NCBI RefSeq assembly: GCF_006738645.1
Contig: NZ_AP019700.1
Location: forward strand, 446,001-510,000
DNA length: 64,000 bases
From: Stella humosa
GTDB taxonomy: Bacteria; Pseudomonadota; Alphaproteobacteria; ATCC43930; Allostellaceae
Direction: 5' to 3'
Positions 18,003-27,381 of this stretch are shown here, one piece after another. Each line of letters starts with the position of its first letter. Positions within the stretch are counted from its first letter, which is position 1. The translations under genes were made by a program, and so were the position numbers. The notes below the pieces were generated by a model that searched no databases, was not told where the DNA came from, and saw nothing but the letters and a program-made list of their open reading frames with translations.

Positions 18003-18757
18003 GCCGGCTCGGCCTTGGCGCCCGCGATCAGGAATTCGACGTTGCCGTCGGCGCCGTGGATCGGGCTCTGGGTTACGCCCAGAACGGTCCAGCCGGGCAG
18101 GGATTCGAGCCACGCCCGGATGCGCAGGCACACTTCCTCGTGCAGGGCCGGGTCACGCACGATGCCGCCCTTGCCGACGCGGCCGCGGCCCACCTCGAAC
18201 TGCGGCTTGATGAGCGCGACCAGCCGGGCACCCGGGCCGGTCAGGGACAGGGGCGTCGGCAGGACCGTCTCCAGCCCGATGAAGCTGGCGTCGCAGACGA
18301 CGAGGTCGATCGGCTCGGGGATGGTCTCCGTCGTCAGGTGGCGGGCGTTGACGCGCTCCAGCACCACCACCCGCGGGTCGCCGCGCAGCTTCCAGGCAAG
18401 CTGGCCGTGGCCGACGTCGACGGCGTAGACGCGGGCCGCCCCGCGGGCCAGCAGCACATCGGTGAAGCCGCCGGTCGAGGCGCCCACGTCGAGCGCCACC
18501 AGGCCGGCCGGGTCGATGGCGAAATGGTCGAGCGCGCCCACCAGCTTCAGGCCGCCGCGCGACACCCAGGGCATCTCACCGCCGCGCACCTCCAGCGCCA
18601 GGTCGCCCGCGACCTTCACGCCCGGCTTGTCCAGCCGGCGCTCGCCGGTGAAGACGCGGCCGGCCAGGATCAGCGCCTGCGCCCGCTCGCGGCTTTCGGC
18701 CAGCCCGCGTGCCACCAGCATCTGGTCGAGCCGTTCGCTGCCGGCCCGCGCCGCCAC
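17999..18757 (-). CDS. tlyA: TlyA family rRNA 2'-O-methyltransferase
   Basis: 252 aa from a GTG start. An S4 RNA-binding domain (ERLDQMLVARGLAESRERAQ) is followed by an FtsJ/RrmJ-like SAM methyltransferase domain with VSRGGLKLVGAL, LDVGASTGGFTDVLL and YAVDVGHGQLAWKL. TlyA enzymes 2'-O-methylate cytidines in rRNA and were first named hemolysin A. The GTG at 18757 has a GAGG ribosome site 10 nt upstream, starts just before the S4 domain and does not overlap dxs; longer readings from ATG run into dxs. The stop overlaps the next methyltransferase start. Confidence 0.9.
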   Translation of the reverse strand: MAARAGSERLDQMLVARGLAESRERAQALILAGRVFTGERRLDKPGVKVAGDLALEVRGGEMPWVSRGGLKLVGALDHFAIDPAGLVALDVGASTGGFTDVLLARGAARVYAVDVGHGQLAWKLRGDPRVVVLERVNARHLTTETIPEPIDLVVCDASFIGLETVLPTPLSLTGPGARLVALIKPQFEVGRGRVGKGGIVRDPALHEEVCLRIRAWLESLPGWTVLGVTQSPIHGADGNVEFLIAGAKAEPA

Positions 18758-18773
18758 TGGAGCTACCTCGGCC

Positions 18774-20696
18774 TCAGGCGGTGGCCGGCATGGCGATGTC
18801 GTTGCGGCCCAGCGCCGCCAGCGCGGTCGCCACGACATGGCGGGCATTCAGCCCGGCCTCGTCATACTGCTTGGCCGGTGCGTCATGGTCGATGAAGCGG
18901 TCGGGCAGGGTCATCGGCCGCACCTTCAGCCCCTGGTCGAGCAGGCCCTCGCGCGCCAGGAAATGCAGGACGTGGGTGCTGAAGCCGCCGATCGCGCCTT
19001 CCTCGATGGTGATCAGCACCTCGTGCTCGGCCGCCAGCCGGCGCACCAGCCGGGTGTCGAGCGGCTTGGCGAAGCGGGCGTCGGCCACGGTGGCCGACAC
19101 GCCGAAGGTGGCCAGATCCTGTGCCGCCTTCAGGCATTCCTGGAGCCGGCCGCCGAAGCTGAGGATGGCGACCGTCGTGCCCTCGCGCAGCACGCGGCCC
19201 TGGCCGATCTCCAGCGGCGTGCCGCGGGCCGGCAGTTCCAGCCCGATGCCCTCGCCGCGCGGGTAGCGCACGGCCGACGGGCGATCGTCGATGGCGGCAC
19301 AGGTCGCCACCATGTGCATCAGCTCCAGCTCGTCGGCCGCCGCCATGACGACGAAGTCGGGCAGGTTCGCCAGGTAGGTGACATCGAAGGCGCCGGCATG
19401 GGTGGCGCCGTCGGCGCCCACCAGCCCCGCCCGGTCGATGGCGAAGCGCACCGGCAGGCGCTGCAGGGCGACGTCGTGCACCACCTGGTCGTAGGCGCGC
19501 TGGAGGAAGGTCGAATAGATCGCCGCGAACGGCTTCATGCCCTCGCTCGCCATGCCGGCGGCAAAGGTGACGGCATGCTGCTCGGCGATGCCGACATCGA
19601 AGGTGCGGGTGGGGAAGCGCTCGCCGAAGCGGTCTAGCCCGGTGCCGGACGGCATGGCGGCGGTGACGGCGACGACGCGGTCGTCCGCCTCGGCCTCGGC
19701 CACCAGCGCGTCGGCGAAGACGCGGGTATAGGCGGGCGTCGTCGATTTCGGCTTGGCCTGGGCGCCGGTCACCACGTCGAAGCGGACGACGCCATGATAC
19801 TTGTCGGGCGCCCGCTCGGCCGGCGGATAGCCGTGGCCCTTCTCGGTCACGACATGCACCAGCACCGGGCCGGATTCGGCGGCGTCGCGCACGTTGCGCA
19901 GCACCGGTACCAGATGGTCCAGGTTATGCCCGTCGATCGGGCCGACGTAATAGAAGCCCAGCTCCTCGAACAGCGTGCCGCCGCCGACCAGCCCGCGGGC
20001 ATAGCCCTCGGCGCGGCGCGCGGCTTCTTCCAGCGGGCGCGGCAGGTGGCGGACCATGTCCTTGGCGAGATCCCGCAGCGAGCGGTAGGGCTTGGACGAG
20101 ATCAGCCGCGACAGGTAGGCGCTCATGGCGCCGGCGGGCGGGGCGATCGACATGTCGTTGTCGTTGAGGATGACGACCAGGCGCGACTTGGACGAGCCGG
20201 CATTGTTCATGGCCTCGTAGGCCATCCCCGCGCTCATCGCGCCGTCGCCGATGACGGCCACCACGCGGCGTTCCTCGCCCTTCAGGTCGCGGGCGACCGC
20301 CATGCCGAGCCCGGCCGAGATCGAGGTGGAGCTGTGGGCCGCGCCGAACGGGTCGTACGGGCTCTCGCTGCGCCGGGTGAAACCGGACAGGCCGCCCGCC
20401 TGGCGCAGCGAGCGGATGCGCTCGCGCCGGCCGGTCAGGATCTTGTGCGGATAGGCCTGGTGGCCGACGTCCCAGATCAGCCGGTCGTGCGGCGTGTCAA
20501 ACAGATAGTGGATCGCCACCGTCAGTTCGACGACGCCCAGGCCGGCGCCCAGATGGCCGCCGGTGATCGACACGGCGTCGACGGTTTCCCGGCGCAACTC
20601 GTCGGCAAGCTGGCGCAGCGCCGATTCGGGCAGCCGGCGCAGGTCGGACGGGACATGGACGCTGTCCAGGAGCGGGGTCTTGCTGCTCGTATTCAA
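18774..20696 (-). CDS. dxs: 1-deoxy-D-xylulose-5-phosphate synthase
   Basis: A 640-aa thiamine-diphosphate enzyme that condenses pyruvate and glyceraldehyde 3-phosphate, the first step of the MEP isoprenoid pathway. Marks include the TPP motif [15 protein letters not shown]...LNDNDMS, the transketolase-like [15 protein letters not shown] and the [18 protein letters not shown] pyrimidine-domain loop. The TTG at 20696 (giving [22 protein letters not shown]) was chosen because it matches the family start and lies downstream of a GGAGGTG ribosome site; a GTG five codons upstream is possible. It lies directly before tlyA and 193 nt after ispA; that gap shows no gene. Confidence 0.94.
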   Translation of the reverse strand: MNTSSKTPLLDSVHVPSDLRRLPESALRQLADELRRETVDAVSITGGHLGAGLGVVELTVAIHYLFDTPHDRLIWDVGHQAYPHKILTGRRERIRSLRQAGGLSGFTRRSESPYDPFGAAHSSTSISAGLGMAVARDLKGEERRVVAVIGDGAMSAGMAYEAMNNAGSSKSRLVVILNDNDMSIAPPAGAMSAYLSRLISSKPYRSLRDLAKDMVRHLPRPLEEAARRAEGYARGLVGGGTLFEELGFYYVGPIDGHNLDHLVPVLRNVRDAAESGPVLVHVVTEKGHGYPPAERAPDKYHGVVRFDVVTGAQAKPKSTTPAYTRVFADALVAEAEADDRVVAVTAAMPSGTGLDRFGERFPTRTFDVGIAEQHAVTFAAGMASEGMKPFAAIYSTFLQRAYDQVVHDVALQRLPVRFAIDRAGLVGADGATHAGAFDVTYLANLPDFVVMAAADELELMHMVATCAAIDDRPSAVRYPRGEGIGLELPARGTPLEIGQGRVLREGTTVAILSFGGRLQECLKAAQDLATFGVSATVADARFAKPLDTRLVRRLAAEHEVLITIEEGAIGGFSTHVLHFLAREGLLDQGLKVRPMTLPDRFIDHDAPAKQYDEAGLNARHVVATALAALGRNDIAMPATA

Positions 20697-20889
20697 GATG
20701 CCGTTTCCCACCTCCAGAATGGCATTGCGCCCGCCGGCCCGTGATATCGGCCATGATACCGTACGGGCTGCGGTCGGGTCGGCCCCCTGGTCGCATTCGG
20801 GCTGGCGACCGTCCGGGGCATCATCTTGCGCGCGCACCATGCGCCCTAGGGCCCCGCCGGGGCAACCCCGGCCGGCCGGGGCGGCCCGT

Positions 20890-21798
20890 TCAGGACCGCC
20901 GCGTCAGTACGAAACGCGCGACGTCGCGCAGCAGATCCGCCTTGTCGTCGAAGGCGTCGAGGTGGCGAACGGCCTGGTCGGACAGCATGGCCGCCTGGGC
21001 GCGGGCGCGCTCGATGCCCAGGATCGACACGAAGGTGGCCTTGCCGCGCTGGGCGTCCTGGCCGACCGACTTGCCCGTCTCGGCCTCGCTGCCCTCGGCA
21101 TCCAGCAGGTCGTCGACGATCTGGAAAGCCAGGCCAAGGTCGTGGGCATAGGCCTTCAGCGCGTGCCGCGGCTCGGCCGCCGCCTTGCCCTGGATGGCGC
21201 CCGCCTCGCAGGAGAAGGCGATCATGTCGCCGGTCTTCATCCGCTGCAGGCGGGTGATGGCGCCGATGTCGAGCGTCTGCTTCTCGGCGATCAGGTCGAT
21301 CATCTGGCCGCCGACCATGCCCTGGCTGCCGGCAGCCTCGGCGGCGGCCTGCACCAGTTCGCAGCGCACGGCCGGGTCGGAATGGGTCTCAGGCCCGGCC
21401 AGCACGCCGAAGGCGCGCGTCAGCAGTCCGTCGCCGGCCAGGATCGCGGTTGCCTCGTCGAAGGCGCGGTGGACGGTGGGGCGGCCGCGCCGGAGTTCGG
21501 AATCGTCCATCGCCGGCAGGTCGTCATGGACCAGGGAATAGGCGTGGATCATCTCGATGGCGGCTGCCACCCGCAAGGCCGGGATGCGGCCGACGCCGAA
21601 CAGGCTGGCCGACGTCACCGCCAGGAACGGCCGCAGCCGCTTGCCGCTGCCAAGGGCCGCATAGCGCATGGCATCGACCACCGGCGCCTCCAGCCCCGGG
21701 GCTGGAGGCAGCAGGCGGTCGAGCGTGGCGTCGACGGCGGCCCCTACCGCCTGGAGCGCCTGCTCGAGGTCGCGGCCCTGCAACAGTTCGTCAAGCAA
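20890..21798 (-). CDS. ispA: Short-chain polyprenyl diphosphate synthase (farnesyl diphosphate synthase)
   Basis: 302 aa. It condenses isopentenyl diphosphate with allylic diphosphates to make geranyl and farnesyl diphosphate, downstream of Dxs in isoprenoid synthesis. Both aspartate-rich motifs are present: [19 protein letters not shown] (FARM) and FQIVDDLLD (SARM). The [10 protein letters not shown] segment is the IPP site. The start is a TTG that overlaps the xseB end by 8 nt; an in-frame stop just upstream leaves no other option. Translation is thus coupled to xseB. Confidence 0.92.
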   Translation of the reverse strand: MLDELLQGRDLEQALQAVGAAVDATLDRLLPPAPGLEAPVVDAMRYAALGSGKRLRPFLAVTSASLFGVGRIPALRVAAAIEMIHAYSLVHDDLPAMDDSELRRGRPTVHRAFDEATAILAGDGLLTRAFGVLAGPETHSDPAVRCELVQAAAEAAGSQGMVGGQMIDLIAEKQTLDIGAITRLQRMKTGDMIAFSCEAGAIQGKAAAEPRHALKAYAHDLGLAFQIVDDLLDAEGSEAETGKSVGQDAQRGKATFVSILGIERARAQAAMLSDQAVRHLDAFDDKADLLRDVARFVLTRRS

Positions 21799-22066
21799 GT
21801 TTCATCGGCTCCGCGGTGACGGCCCCGTCCGGGCCGATGGCGATCTGCTCGATCTTGGCCTGGGCTTCCGACAGCTTGCGCTCGCAATGGCGCTTCAGCA
21901 GCACGCCGCGCTGGTAGGCGTCGATCGCCAGTTCCAGCCCGCCCTGGCCGCCCTCGAGCTGGCGGACGATCTTGTCGAGTTCGGCCAGCGCCTCCTCGAA
22001 GCTGAGGCGGGCGATATCCGCGTCGGGCGCGGCGGCGGGGTCTTTGACGCTCGGTTCCTTGGCCAT
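21791..22066 (-). CDS. xseB: Exodeoxyribonuclease VII small subunit
   Basis: A 91-aa helical protein with the XseB signature SFEEALAELDKIVRQLEGGQGGLELAIDAYQRGVLLKRHCERKL. It pairs with XseA to form the single-strand-specific exonuclease VII; xseA is not in the window. It is the first gene of the xseB-ispA-dxs-tlyA block seen across alphaproteobacteria. Confidence 0.94.
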   Translation of the reverse strand: MAKEPSVKDPAAAPDADIARLSFEEALAELDKIVRQLEGGQGGLELAIDAYQRGVLLKRHCERKLSEAQAKIEQIAIGPDGAVTAEPMKLA

Positions 22067-22115
22067 CGCGGCCTTTCTATATCTCTTGGCGACGCCGCCG
22101 CAAGGCAGCGGGCCT

Positions 22116-22492
22116 TCAGGCGAGATGGCGGACGGCCAGCATGCCGAGGAACAACCCGCCGATCGCCAGCACCGCCGAGGCGGCGACGTAGAGCGCGGCG
22201 GTCCCCACCTGGCCGCGCTCGTAGAGCAGGACGGCGTCGAGCGAGAAGGTCGAGAAGGTGGTGAAGCCGCCGAGCACGCCGGTCGTCAGGAAGAGCCGCC
22301 AGGCCTGGCCCGGATCGGCCTTGTGGGCGAACCAGCCGACCAGCAGCCCCATGGTGAGCGAGCCCACGACGTTGACGACCAGCGTGCCGCAGGGAAAGCC
22401 GCCGCCGAACAGCCGCAGGCTGGCGAGGTTCACCCGTGGCGGGCGGCCCCGCCCAGCCCCGCCCCCAGGAATACCGCCAGCCAGGGCTGCAT
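22116..22492 (-). pseudogene. crcB: Fluoride channel CrcB/FluC with an apparent 1-nt frameshift
   Basis: The family layout is complete only across two frames. The first 20 codons from the ATG at 22492 (MQPWLAVFLGAGLGGAARHG, the start of helix 1 with its conserved Gly and Arg) end at a TGA at 22430-22432. The remaining 105 codons (VNLASLRLFGGG, CGTLVVNVVGSLTMG, GVLGGFTTFSTFSLD) continue one base out of phase. Together they make 125 residues, the usual CrcB size. One missing G in the GGG of CACGGGTGA explains the break. The distal part could still start at GTG 22433, but it would lack half of helix 1 and probably not form a channel. A sequencing error cannot be excluded. Confidence 0.75.
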
Positions 22493-22506
22493 GGGTCGCC
22501 CGCCCG

Positions 22507-23442
22507 TCAGGCGCCGGCGCGCATCAGGGCGGCGACGTGGGCCGCCGACGAGCCGGCCAGCGCCTCCAGGTCGTAGCCGCCCTCCAGCACCGACACGACG
22601 CGGCCCCGGCAGTGGCGGGCGGCCAGGCTCGTCAGCTTGTCGGTGACCCAGGCGAAGTCTTCCTCGAAGAGGTTGAGGCCGGCCAGCGGATCGCGGCTGT
22701 GGGCGTCGAACCCGGCCGAGATGAAGAGGAAATCGGGGCGGAAATCCTCCAGCGCCGGCAGCACGAACTCCGCCACCGCGAAGCGGAAGTCGGCCGACCC
22801 GGCATTGGTGCCGAGCGGGGCATTGACGATGTTGCCGGCGACGCCGCGCTCGTCGCGGGCACCGGTGCCGGGATAGAGCGGCCATTGATGGGTGGAGGCG
22901 TAGAAGAGCCGCGGGTCGGCCGCGAACATCGCCTGCGTGCCGTTGCCGTGATGGACGTCGAAGTCGATCACGGCGACGCGGTCGCAGCCATGCGCCTGGT
23001 GGGCGCGCAGCGCACCGACCGCGACGTTGTTGAAGAGGCAGAATCCCATGGCGCGGTCGGGCTCGGCATGGTGGCCGGGCGGGCGGACGGCGCAGAAGGC
23101 GTTCGCCGCCTCGCCGGCCATGACCGCGTCGACTGCCGCCGTCACGGCACCCGCCGCCCGCCAGGCCGCCTCACGCGAGCCGGGCGAGACGACGGTGTCG
23201 GGGTCGAGGCCGCGCCGGCCGCTTTCGGGGATGCCGGCCAGCACGACGTCGATATGCGCCTGGGGGTGGACGCGCAGCAGGTCGGCATCGTCGACCAAGG
23301 GGGCTTCCCGCCGGTCCAGCGCGGCGAACTCCGGCGCGTCGAGTGCGGCCAGGACCGCGCGCAGCCGGTCGGCCCGCTCCGGGTGGTATTCGCCGGTGTC
23401 GTGGCCGAGGCAGGCGGGGTGGCTGTAGAGCAGGGTCGTCAT
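22507..23442 (-). CDS. Histone deacetylase / acetylpolyamine aminohydrolase family protein
   Basis: A 311-aa zinc hydrolase of the arginase-deacetylase superfamily. Seen features are VRPPGHHAEPDRAMGFCLFNN (active-site histidines), VIDFDVHHGNGTQ (zinc ligands Asp and His) and SAGFDAHSRDPLAG (second zinc Asp), with the final EGGYDLEAL. Bacterial members remove acyl groups from polyamines or from lysines in proteins. The ATG overlaps the agmatinase-family stop as ATGA, so the two enzymes are made together, which favours a polyamine substrate (an inference). The gene ends 14 nt before the crcB start. Confidence 0.88.
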   Translation of the reverse strand: MTTLLYSHPACLGHDTGEYHPERADRLRAVLAALDAPEFAALDRREAPLVDDADLLRVHPQAHIDVVLAGIPESGRRGLDPDTVVSPGSREAAWRAAGAVTAAVDAVMAGEAANAFCAVRPPGHHAEPDRAMGFCLFNNVAVGALRAHQAHGCDRVAVIDFDVHHGNGTQAMFAADPRLFYASTHQWPLYPGTGARDERGVAGNIVNAPLGTNAGSADFRFAVAEFVLPALEDFRPDFLFISAGFDAHSRDPLAGLNLFEEDFAWVTDKLTSLAARHCRGRVVSVLEGGYDLEALAGSSAAHVAALMRAGA

Positions 23443-24434
23443 GGGGCTTCCCCGGCGTCGCGGCGGCGGGCGACGGCGTCGGCCAGCACGCACAGGATCT
23501 CGAACATCATGGTGGCGCCGACCAGCGCCGTGTTGCCGCTCGGGTCGAAGGGCGGCGAGACCTCGACCACGTCGCCGCCGACCAGGTCCAGCCCCTGCAA
23601 CCCGCGCAGCATGCGCTGGGCCTCGTGGGTCGAGAAGCCGCCCACCTCGGGCGTGCCGGTGCCGGGCGCATAGACGGGGTCGAGCCCGTCGACGTCGAAG
23701 CTGACATAGGTCGGCCCGTCGCCGACGACCCGGCGTGCCTCCTCGATCACGCGGGCGACGCCCAGGTCGAAATACTCCTCGATGCCGATCACCCGGATGC
23801 CCTGCTCGTAGGCCCAGTCCATGTCGTCGGCATGGTAGAGCGAGCCGCGGATGCCGATCTGCACCGTGCGCTTGGGATCCAGCAGCCCTTCCTCGATGGC
23901 GCGGCGGAAGGGCGTACCGTGGGTGTACTTGAAGCCGCCGAAATAGCTGTCCCAGGTGTCCGAGTGGGCATCGAAATGCACCATGCCGACCGGCCGGTGC
24001 CGGGCGATGGCGCGCATGATCGGCAGGGTGACGAGATGGTCGCCGCCGGCCGACAGCGGCACCGCGCCCGCGGCATGGACGCGGGCGAAGAACCGCTCCA
24101 CCCGCTCCAGCGTGTCGGTCAGGTCGGCCGGGTTCACCGGCACGTCGCCATGGTCGCCGACGCGGGCCAGGCTGTAGGGCTGGATCGCGCTGACCGGGTG
24201 GATCTTGCGCATCATCGACGACATGTTGCGGATCTCGCGCGGGCCGTGGCGGGCGCCCGGGCGATTGGTGGTGCCGCCGTCCCACGGCACGCCGATCAGC
24301 GCAATGTCGAGCTGTGTTGCATCGCGCTGGACCGGCAGGCGCATGAAGGTCGGGATGTCCGCGAAGCGCGGCATGACCGTGCCCTCGACGGGTTGGGGAA
24401 ATGTCTCCGGCTGGGAAGCGCGCGGCTCGGCCAT
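23439..24434 (-). CDS. speB: Agmatinase family ureohydrolase
   Basis: 331 aa. The binuclear manganese site is complete: GGDHLVTLP (His), HFDAHSDTWD (Asp, His, Asp) and SFDVDGLDPVYAPGTGTPEVGG (two Asp). These enzymes release urea from agmatine (giving putrescine) or from related guanidino acids. N-terminal features IGVPWDGGTTNRPGARHGPREIR are typical. The ATG at 24434 (MAEPRASQ) was used; a later ATG at MPRFADIP is possible. It is the first gene of a coupled pair with the deacetylase-family enzyme. The gene symbol reflects the family; guanidinopropionase or guanidinobutyrase activity is possible. Confidence 0.82.
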   Translation of the reverse strand: MAEPRASQPETFPQPVEGTVMPRFADIPTFMRLPVQRDATQLDIALIGVPWDGGTTNRPGARHGPREIRNMSSMMRKIHPVSAIQPYSLARVGDHGDVPVNPADLTDTLERVERFFARVHAAGAVPLSAGGDHLVTLPIMRAIARHRPVGMVHFDAHSDTWDSYFGGFKYTHGTPFRRAIEEGLLDPKRTVQIGIRGSLYHADDMDWAYEQGIRVIGIEEYFDLGVARVIEEARRVVGDGPTYVSFDVDGLDPVYAPGTGTPEVGGFSTHEAQRMLRGLQGLDLVGGDVVEVSPPFDPSGNTALVGATMMFEILCVLADAVARRRDAGEAP

Positions 24435-24485
24435 GCGTCTGGGCTCGTGTAAGGTCAGGGGCGGCCACGAGCGTAAGGGGAGCCG

Positions 24486-26048
24486 ATGGCGGGCGCAAAC
24501 GCCGAAGAGGCGCAGGCGGAAATCGCGGCGATGCTGGAGGACCCCGCCACCCATGGCGGGCAGCCGGTGACCCGCATCGCCACCCATGGTGCCCTCGTCT
24601 TCCTGGCGGGCGATCGCGCCTGGAAGATGAAGCGGGCGGTGCGCTACCCCTATCTCGACTTCTCCACCCTCGAGAATCGGCGTCTCGCCTGCGCGGCCGA
24701 GATCGCGCTCAACCGGCGCACCGCGCCCGAGATCTACGAGGCGGTCGTGCCGGTCACCCGCGACGATGCCGGCCGTCCGCGGATCGGCGGGGAGGGGCCG
24801 GCGATCGAATGGCTGGTGGCCATGCGCCGCTTCGACGAGGGCCAGGTGCTGGACCGGCTGGCGGACGCCGGTCGCGTCGACCTCGCCATGGTGGAGGCGC
24901 TGGCCGACCATGTGGCGGCCTTCCACGCGGGCGCCGAGCGGCGGCCGGATGGCGGCGGCCAAGCCGCCATGGCCCGGGTGATCGACACCAACGACCGGGC
25001 GCTGGCCGACTGCGCCGCCGTTCTCGATCGCGGCGAGACGCGGGCGCTGGCGGCCGACAGCCATGCCCTGCTGGACGTCCTGGCGCCCTTCCTCGAGCGC
25101 CGGCGGCGCGAGGGCTTCGTGCGGCTGGGCCATGGCGACCTGCATCTGGGCAACATCTGCCTGATCGACGGCAAGCCGCGCCTCTTCGACGCGCTGGAGT
25201 TCGACCTGGCGCTGACGCGCCTGGACACGATCTACGATGTCGCCTTCCTGGTCATGGATCTGCTGGTGCGCGGCCTGCCGGCCCAGGCGAACCGCTTCCT
25301 GGAACGCTATGCCGAGCGCACGGGCGACCTGGCCGGCCTGGCGCTGCTGCCGCTCGGGCTTTCCATGCGGGCTGCCATCCGCGCCCATGTCGCGGTGGCG
25401 GCCGGCGGCAAGGACGGGCGGGCGACCGCCCGGCGCTATCTCGACCATTCCCGGGCCTTCCTGCTGCCGATGCCGCCGCGGCTGGTGGCGGTGGGCGGGC
25501 TCTCCGGCTCCGGCAAGTCGACGGTGGCGCGCGCCGTCGCCCCCTGGCTCGGGGCCGCGCCCGGGGCCCTGGTGCTGCGCAGCGACGTCACCCGCAAGCG
25601 GCTGGCCGGCATCGACCCGATGGAGCGGGCAGGGCCCGAGGCCTATGCCCCCGGCAGCGCAGAGCGCGTCTATGGCGCCCTGCGGGCCGATGCGGCGACA
25701 GCGCTGGCGGCCGGCCGCACGGTCATCGTCGATGCGGTGCATGCCCGGCCCGACGAGCGCGCGGCGGTGGAGGAAGTGGCCCGCCGCCTGGGCGTGCCCT
25801 TCGCCGGCATCTGGCTCGACGCGCCGGCCGAGACGCTGGTCGCCCGCGTCGCGGCGCGCGTGGGCGACGTGTCCGACGCGACGCCGGCGGTGGTGCGCCA
25901 CCAGCTTGGCTACGATCTGGGGCCGATGGCATGGCAACGGGTGCCGGCCGCGCCCACATGGCAGGCGGTGGCCGGCGCGGTTGCGACCGCACTCGGCATC
26001 GGCGGCATCCTTGACCTGGATCAAGGTGCGGGCCGCCAGCCGTCCTAA
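24486..26048 (+). CDS. Bifunctional aminoglycoside phosphotransferase-like / P-loop kinase-like protein
   Basis: A 520-aa two-part protein. The first ~340 residues are a kinase-like (APH fold) domain with THGALVFLAGDRAWKMKRAV at the start and the catalytic-loop motif LGHGDLHLGNICLIDGKP. The last ~180 residues are a P-loop domain with VGGLSGSGKSTVARAVAP (Walker A) and LRSDVTRKRLAG, resembling small-molecule kinases or gluconate kinase-type ATPases. The combination is a known but functionally uncharacterised bacterial architecture. It is divergent from the agmatinase gene with 51 nt between starts and is followed after 36 nt by a universal stress protein gene. Confidence 0.83.
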   Translation: MAGANAEEAQAEIAAMLEDPATHGGQPVTRIATHGALVFLAGDRAWKMKRAVRYPYLDFSTLENRRLACAAEIALNRRTAPEIYEAVVPVTRDDAGRPRIGGEGPAIEWLVAMRRFDEGQVLDRLADAGRVDLAMVEALADHVAAFHAGAERRPDGGGQAAMARVIDTNDRALADCAAVLDRGETRALAADSHALLDVLAPFLERRRREGFVRLGHGDLHLGNICLIDGKPRLFDALEFDLALTRLDTIYDVAFLVMDLLVRGLPAQANRFLERYAERTGDLAGLALLPLGLSMRAAIRAHVAVAAGGKDGRATARRYLDHSRAFLLPMPPRLVAVGGLSGSGKSTVARAVAPWLGAAPGALVLRSDVTRKRLAGIDPMERAGPEAYAPGSAERVYGALRADAATALAAGRTVIVDAVHARPDERAAVEEVARRLGVPFAGIWLDAPAETLVARVAARVGDVSDATPAVVRHQLGYDLGPMAWQRVPAAPTWQAVAGAVATALGIGGILDLDQGAGRQPS

Positions 26049-26084
26049 ATTCGGGGCAGAAGCCTTGCGGCGGAGGAAGCGAAC

Positions 26085-26966
26085 ATGGCGATCCGGACGA
26101 TCCTGGTCCCGGTGAGTGGCGGCGTCGGCGGCGATTCGGCGCTGGATGCGGCGTTGGCGATCGCCGGCCGCAGCAACGCCCATATCGAGGCGCTGCATGT
26201 CGTGCCCAGCCAGGGCGACATGGTGCCGATCCTGGGCGAGGGCGCCAGTGCCGCCCTGATCGAGGACTTGGTCACGGCGGCCCAGCGCGACGCCGCGCTG
26301 CGTACCCAGCGGGCCGAGGCCGCGTTCGCAGCCGCCCTGGCCGGCGGGATCGTCACCCGCATGGACGGGCCGCCCGCCTCGATCGAGGCCAGGCTGCGCC
26401 ACCCCACCATCAACTGGCGTCTAGTCGAGGGGCGGGAGGACGAGGTCGTCGCCCGCCGCGGCCGCCTGTTCGACCTGATCGTCGTGCCCCGCCCCGGCGG
26501 CGAGGGCGACGTGGCGCCGGAGACGACGCTGGAAGCGGCCCTGGTGGAGAGCGGCCGGCCCGTCCTGGTGTCGCCGCCCGTCCTGGGGCCGACGATGGCC
26601 ACGCGCGTCGCCATCGCCTGGAACGGCAGCACGGCTGCGGCGCGCGCCGTGGCCGCCGCCCGGCCGTTCCTCGCCAAGGCGCAGTCGGTCGTGATCCTGG
26701 AGGGGGACGGCGCGGCGGCCGACGGCGCCACGGCCGAGGACCTTGCCGCCATGCTCGCCTGGCGCGGCATCGCCGCCGGCATCCATCGCTTCCGCTCCGA
26801 CGGCGGCGGCATCGGCCTGTCGATCCTCGATGCCGCCAACCAGGCCGGCGCCGACCTGGTGGTCATGGGCGGCTACGGGCACAGCCGCCTGCGCGAGATG
26901 ATCTTCGGCGGCGCCACCATCGACGCCATGTTCGAATCGAACCTGCCGCTCCTGATGACGCATTGA
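26085..26966 (+). CDS. Universal stress protein family, tandem-domain
   Basis: 293 aa with two UspA-like halves. The N-terminal half begins IRTILVPVSGGVGGDSALDAAL. The C-terminal half has VAIAWNGSTAAARAV and ends with the strongly conserved ATP-type loop VVMGGYGHSRLREMIFGG, followed by the FESNLPLLMTH tail. The N-terminal half lacks that GxxG signature, so probably only the second half binds nucleotide. These proteins respond to stress in the cytoplasm; the specific role is unknown. The TGA lies 8 nt before the next gene. Confidence 0.88.
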   Translation: MAIRTILVPVSGGVGGDSALDAALAIAGRSNAHIEALHVVPSQGDMVPILGEGASAALIEDLVTAAQRDAALRTQRAEAAFAAALAGGIVTRMDGPPASIEARLRHPTINWRLVEGREDEVVARRGRLFDLIVVPRPGGEGDVAPETTLEAALVESGRPVLVSPPVLGPTMATRVAIAWNGSTAAARAVAAARPFLAKAQSVVILEGDGAAADGATAEDLAAMLAWRGIAAGIHRFRSDGGGIGLSILDAANQAGADLVVMGGYGHSRLREMIFGGATIDAMFESNLPLLMTH

Positions 26967-26974
26967 GGTCGATC

Positions 26975-27349
26975 ATGCTGCGACGCATCCGCCTGGAACT
27001 CGCCCGCACGCCGGAATTTCCCGAGGGCAGCCATGCCCATGGCTACGAACTGGTGGCACCGCTGACCGCGGACGGGCATCTCGACACCGAGGCCTGGCAG
27101 GCCAACCGCCAGATCGCGACCGTCCACCGCTTCTGGCGGGGGGAGGAGAACCAGACGGGCCAGCTCGTGCGCACCCGCGGCGGCCGCTGGGCCATCTCGT
27201 ACCTGCCCGGCCCCGACGATGACGAGCCGATCCACCGGCTGGAGGATCACCGCTTCGTCGAGGGCCAGTACGTCTCGATCCGCGAGGCGGACGGCACCGT
27301 GCGGCCCTTCGTGGTGGTGCATGTCAGGCCGGTACCCGGTCTTTCATAG
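26975..27349 (+). CDS. Conserved hypothetical protein, 124 aa
   Basis: I do not recognise a named domain. It is a soluble, charged protein starting MLRRIRLELARTPEFPEGS, with a repeated aromatic pattern (HRFWRGEENQTGQL, GRWAISYLPGPDDDEPIHRLEDHRF) and ending in a beta-strand run (PFVVVHVRPVPGLS). It looks like a small beta-rich fold. The ATG at 26975 has GAGG eight nucleotides upstream, overlapping the stop of the universal stress gene, so the two are probably one transcript. Confidence 0.7.
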   Translation: MLRRIRLELARTPEFPEGSHAHGYELVAPLTADGHLDTEAWQANRQIATVHRFWRGEENQTGQLVRTRGGRWAISYLPGPDDDEPIHRLEDHRFVEGQYVSIREADGTVRPFVVVHVRPVPGLS

Positions 27350-27381
27350 GGGAAGCCACTGGCATAGGGGACTCCACCGGG

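Noticed and set aside
22493-22506. Fluoride riboswitch before crcB
   Set aside because: Only 14 nt separate crcB from the upstream gene, too short for the riboswitch.
23439-26402. Single long minus frame of 987 codons covering the agmatinase and more
   Set aside because: Only the last third matches a family; the upstream part is the shadow of the plus-strand kinase-like gene, so the start was placed at 24434.
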